Positions 63,617 through 64,000 of a DNA stretch of 64,000 nt are shown one piece after another. The DNA comes from Flavobacteriaceae bacterium GSB9 (GTDB lineage: Bacteria; Bacteroidota; Bacteroidia; Flavobacteriales; Flavobacteriaceae): the NCBI GenBank assembly GCA_022749295.1, contig CP062007.1, forward strand, positions 1,736,001 through 1,800,000, in the 5' to 3' direction. The notes beneath the pieces were generated by a model. That model searched no databases. It worked only from the letters and a program-made list of their open reading frames with translations, and was not told the DNA's origin. How positions within the stretch are numbered: the stretch's first letter is position 1; each line of letters opens with the position of its first letter. Position numbers and translations under genes: made by a program.

Positions 63617-63636
63617 TTTTATATTATTGTAATGTT

Positions 63637-64000
63637 CTATGAAACTGCTTTTAGCTTTTTCAGTGTAGTTTTTGTCAACTTATCCTCGGCATACGCTTTG
63701 GTTACGTTTAATTTTTTCTCATCGCTACTTGGCAATTCAAACATAGCATCGGTTAAAATTTCCTCACATAACGAGCGTAGACCTCTAGCACCCAATTTAT
63801 ACTGTATGGCTTTATCAACTATAAAACCTAAAGCACCATCAGTTATTGAAAACTCAATATCGTCCATTTCAAACAACTTTTTGTACTGTTTTATGATGGC
63901 ATTTTTTGGCTCTGTAAGAATGGCCCTAAGTGTTTTAGCATCTAGAGGATTCATATGCGTTAATACTGGTAAACGCCCAATAATCTCAGGAATTAAACCA
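63637..64000 (-). CDS. clpX: ClpX ATP-dependent unfoldase, C-terminal part (cut by window edge)
   Basis: AAA+ unfoldase that feeds ClpP. The minus strand is open to the edge. Reading in, [20 protein letters not shown] (the IGF/pore-adjacent GRLPV segment) leads to [20 protein letters not shown], then the sensor-2 motif [16 protein letters not shown]. About 120 residues of roughly 410 are present. The internal Met at 63954 is not the start. Confidence 0.94.
   Translation of the reverse strand, partial: GLIPEIIGRLPVLTHMNPLDAKTLRAILTEPKNAIIKQYKKLFEMDDIEFSITDGALGFIVDKAIQYKLGARGLRSLCEEILTDAMFELPSSDEKKLNVTKAYAEDKLTKTTLKKLKAVS

Overview
The window is AT-rich chromosomal DNA from a member of the Bacteroidota, almost certainly a marine-type Flavobacteriaceae. 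The evidence is a SusC/SusD pair, a short RpoD without region 1.1, promoters of the TAnnTTTG type, a flavobacterial HPPK-deoxynucleoside kinase fusion, DUF5686 and DUF2797 proteins, a bifunctional-nuclease/UVR protein, and almost no Shine-Dalgarno sequences. The genus cannot be fixed from the sequence. I see no prophage, insertion sequence, rRNA operon or CRISPR array.

Layout. 1-2.9 kb: start of an arginine operon on the minus strand (GNAT, argG, argC running off the edge) behind a 5' leader that encodes an Arg-containing peptide and a terminator hairpin. 2.9-5.0 kb: azurin lipoprotein and NADP-dependent glyceraldehyde-3-phosphate dehydrogenase. 5.2-12.5 kb: the branched-chain operon ilvD-ilvB-ilvN-ilvC-ilvA on the minus strand, preceded by a short Ile/Val/Leu-rich leader peptide and a terminator, a classic attenuator layout. 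12.6-14.0 kb: metK behind a SAM-II-like riboswitch. 14.1-15.0 kb: an interspersed repeat and a decayed outer-membrane gene. 15-20.6 kb: DUF5686 protein, pdhB, etfB, etfA. 20.8-26.1 kb: bifunctional nuclease, CNT nucleoside transporter, thyA, a TonB-C protein, a CBM48 protein and a dihydrofolate reductase fused to a 2TM membrane domain.

26.2-32.1 kb is a co-directional run of exported hydrolases and lipoproteins, including a tandem esterase, a second alpha/beta-hydrolase and a DUF6807 protein. 32.2-35.3 kb holds an FAD oxidoreductase, fabD and lspA. 35.3-42.5 kb is a glycan-uptake locus: SusC, SusD, a third lipoprotein, and a membrane-embedded AraC-type regulator. 42.6-46.3 kb holds galE, a DegT-type aminotransferase and waaA, for cell-surface sugars. 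Then come a small lipoprotein, tRNA-Leu and tRNA-Gly, mutS and two methyltransferases.

51.2-55.3 kb carries a GH28 polygalacturonase-like lipoprotein and a 2-keto-3-deoxygluconate kinase, pointing to pectin or galacturonan use, possibly with the esterases and SusCD locus. 55.6-64 kb holds an acyltransferase broken at an A10 tract, the HPPK-dNK fusion, a gamma carbonic anhydrase, rpoD, rpsU, an M23-like protein lacking canonical zinc ligands, DUF2797, a GH3-type acyl-adenylating enzyme and the C-terminal part of clpX.

The strongest regulatory theme is amino-acid control at the 5' ends of three biosynthetic units: Arg and Ile/Val/Leu leader peptides, and a SAM aptamer for metK. Gene calls rest on recognised family motifs. 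The regulatory calls rest on reading the sequence and pairing arms by eye, and need comparative or experimental tests.
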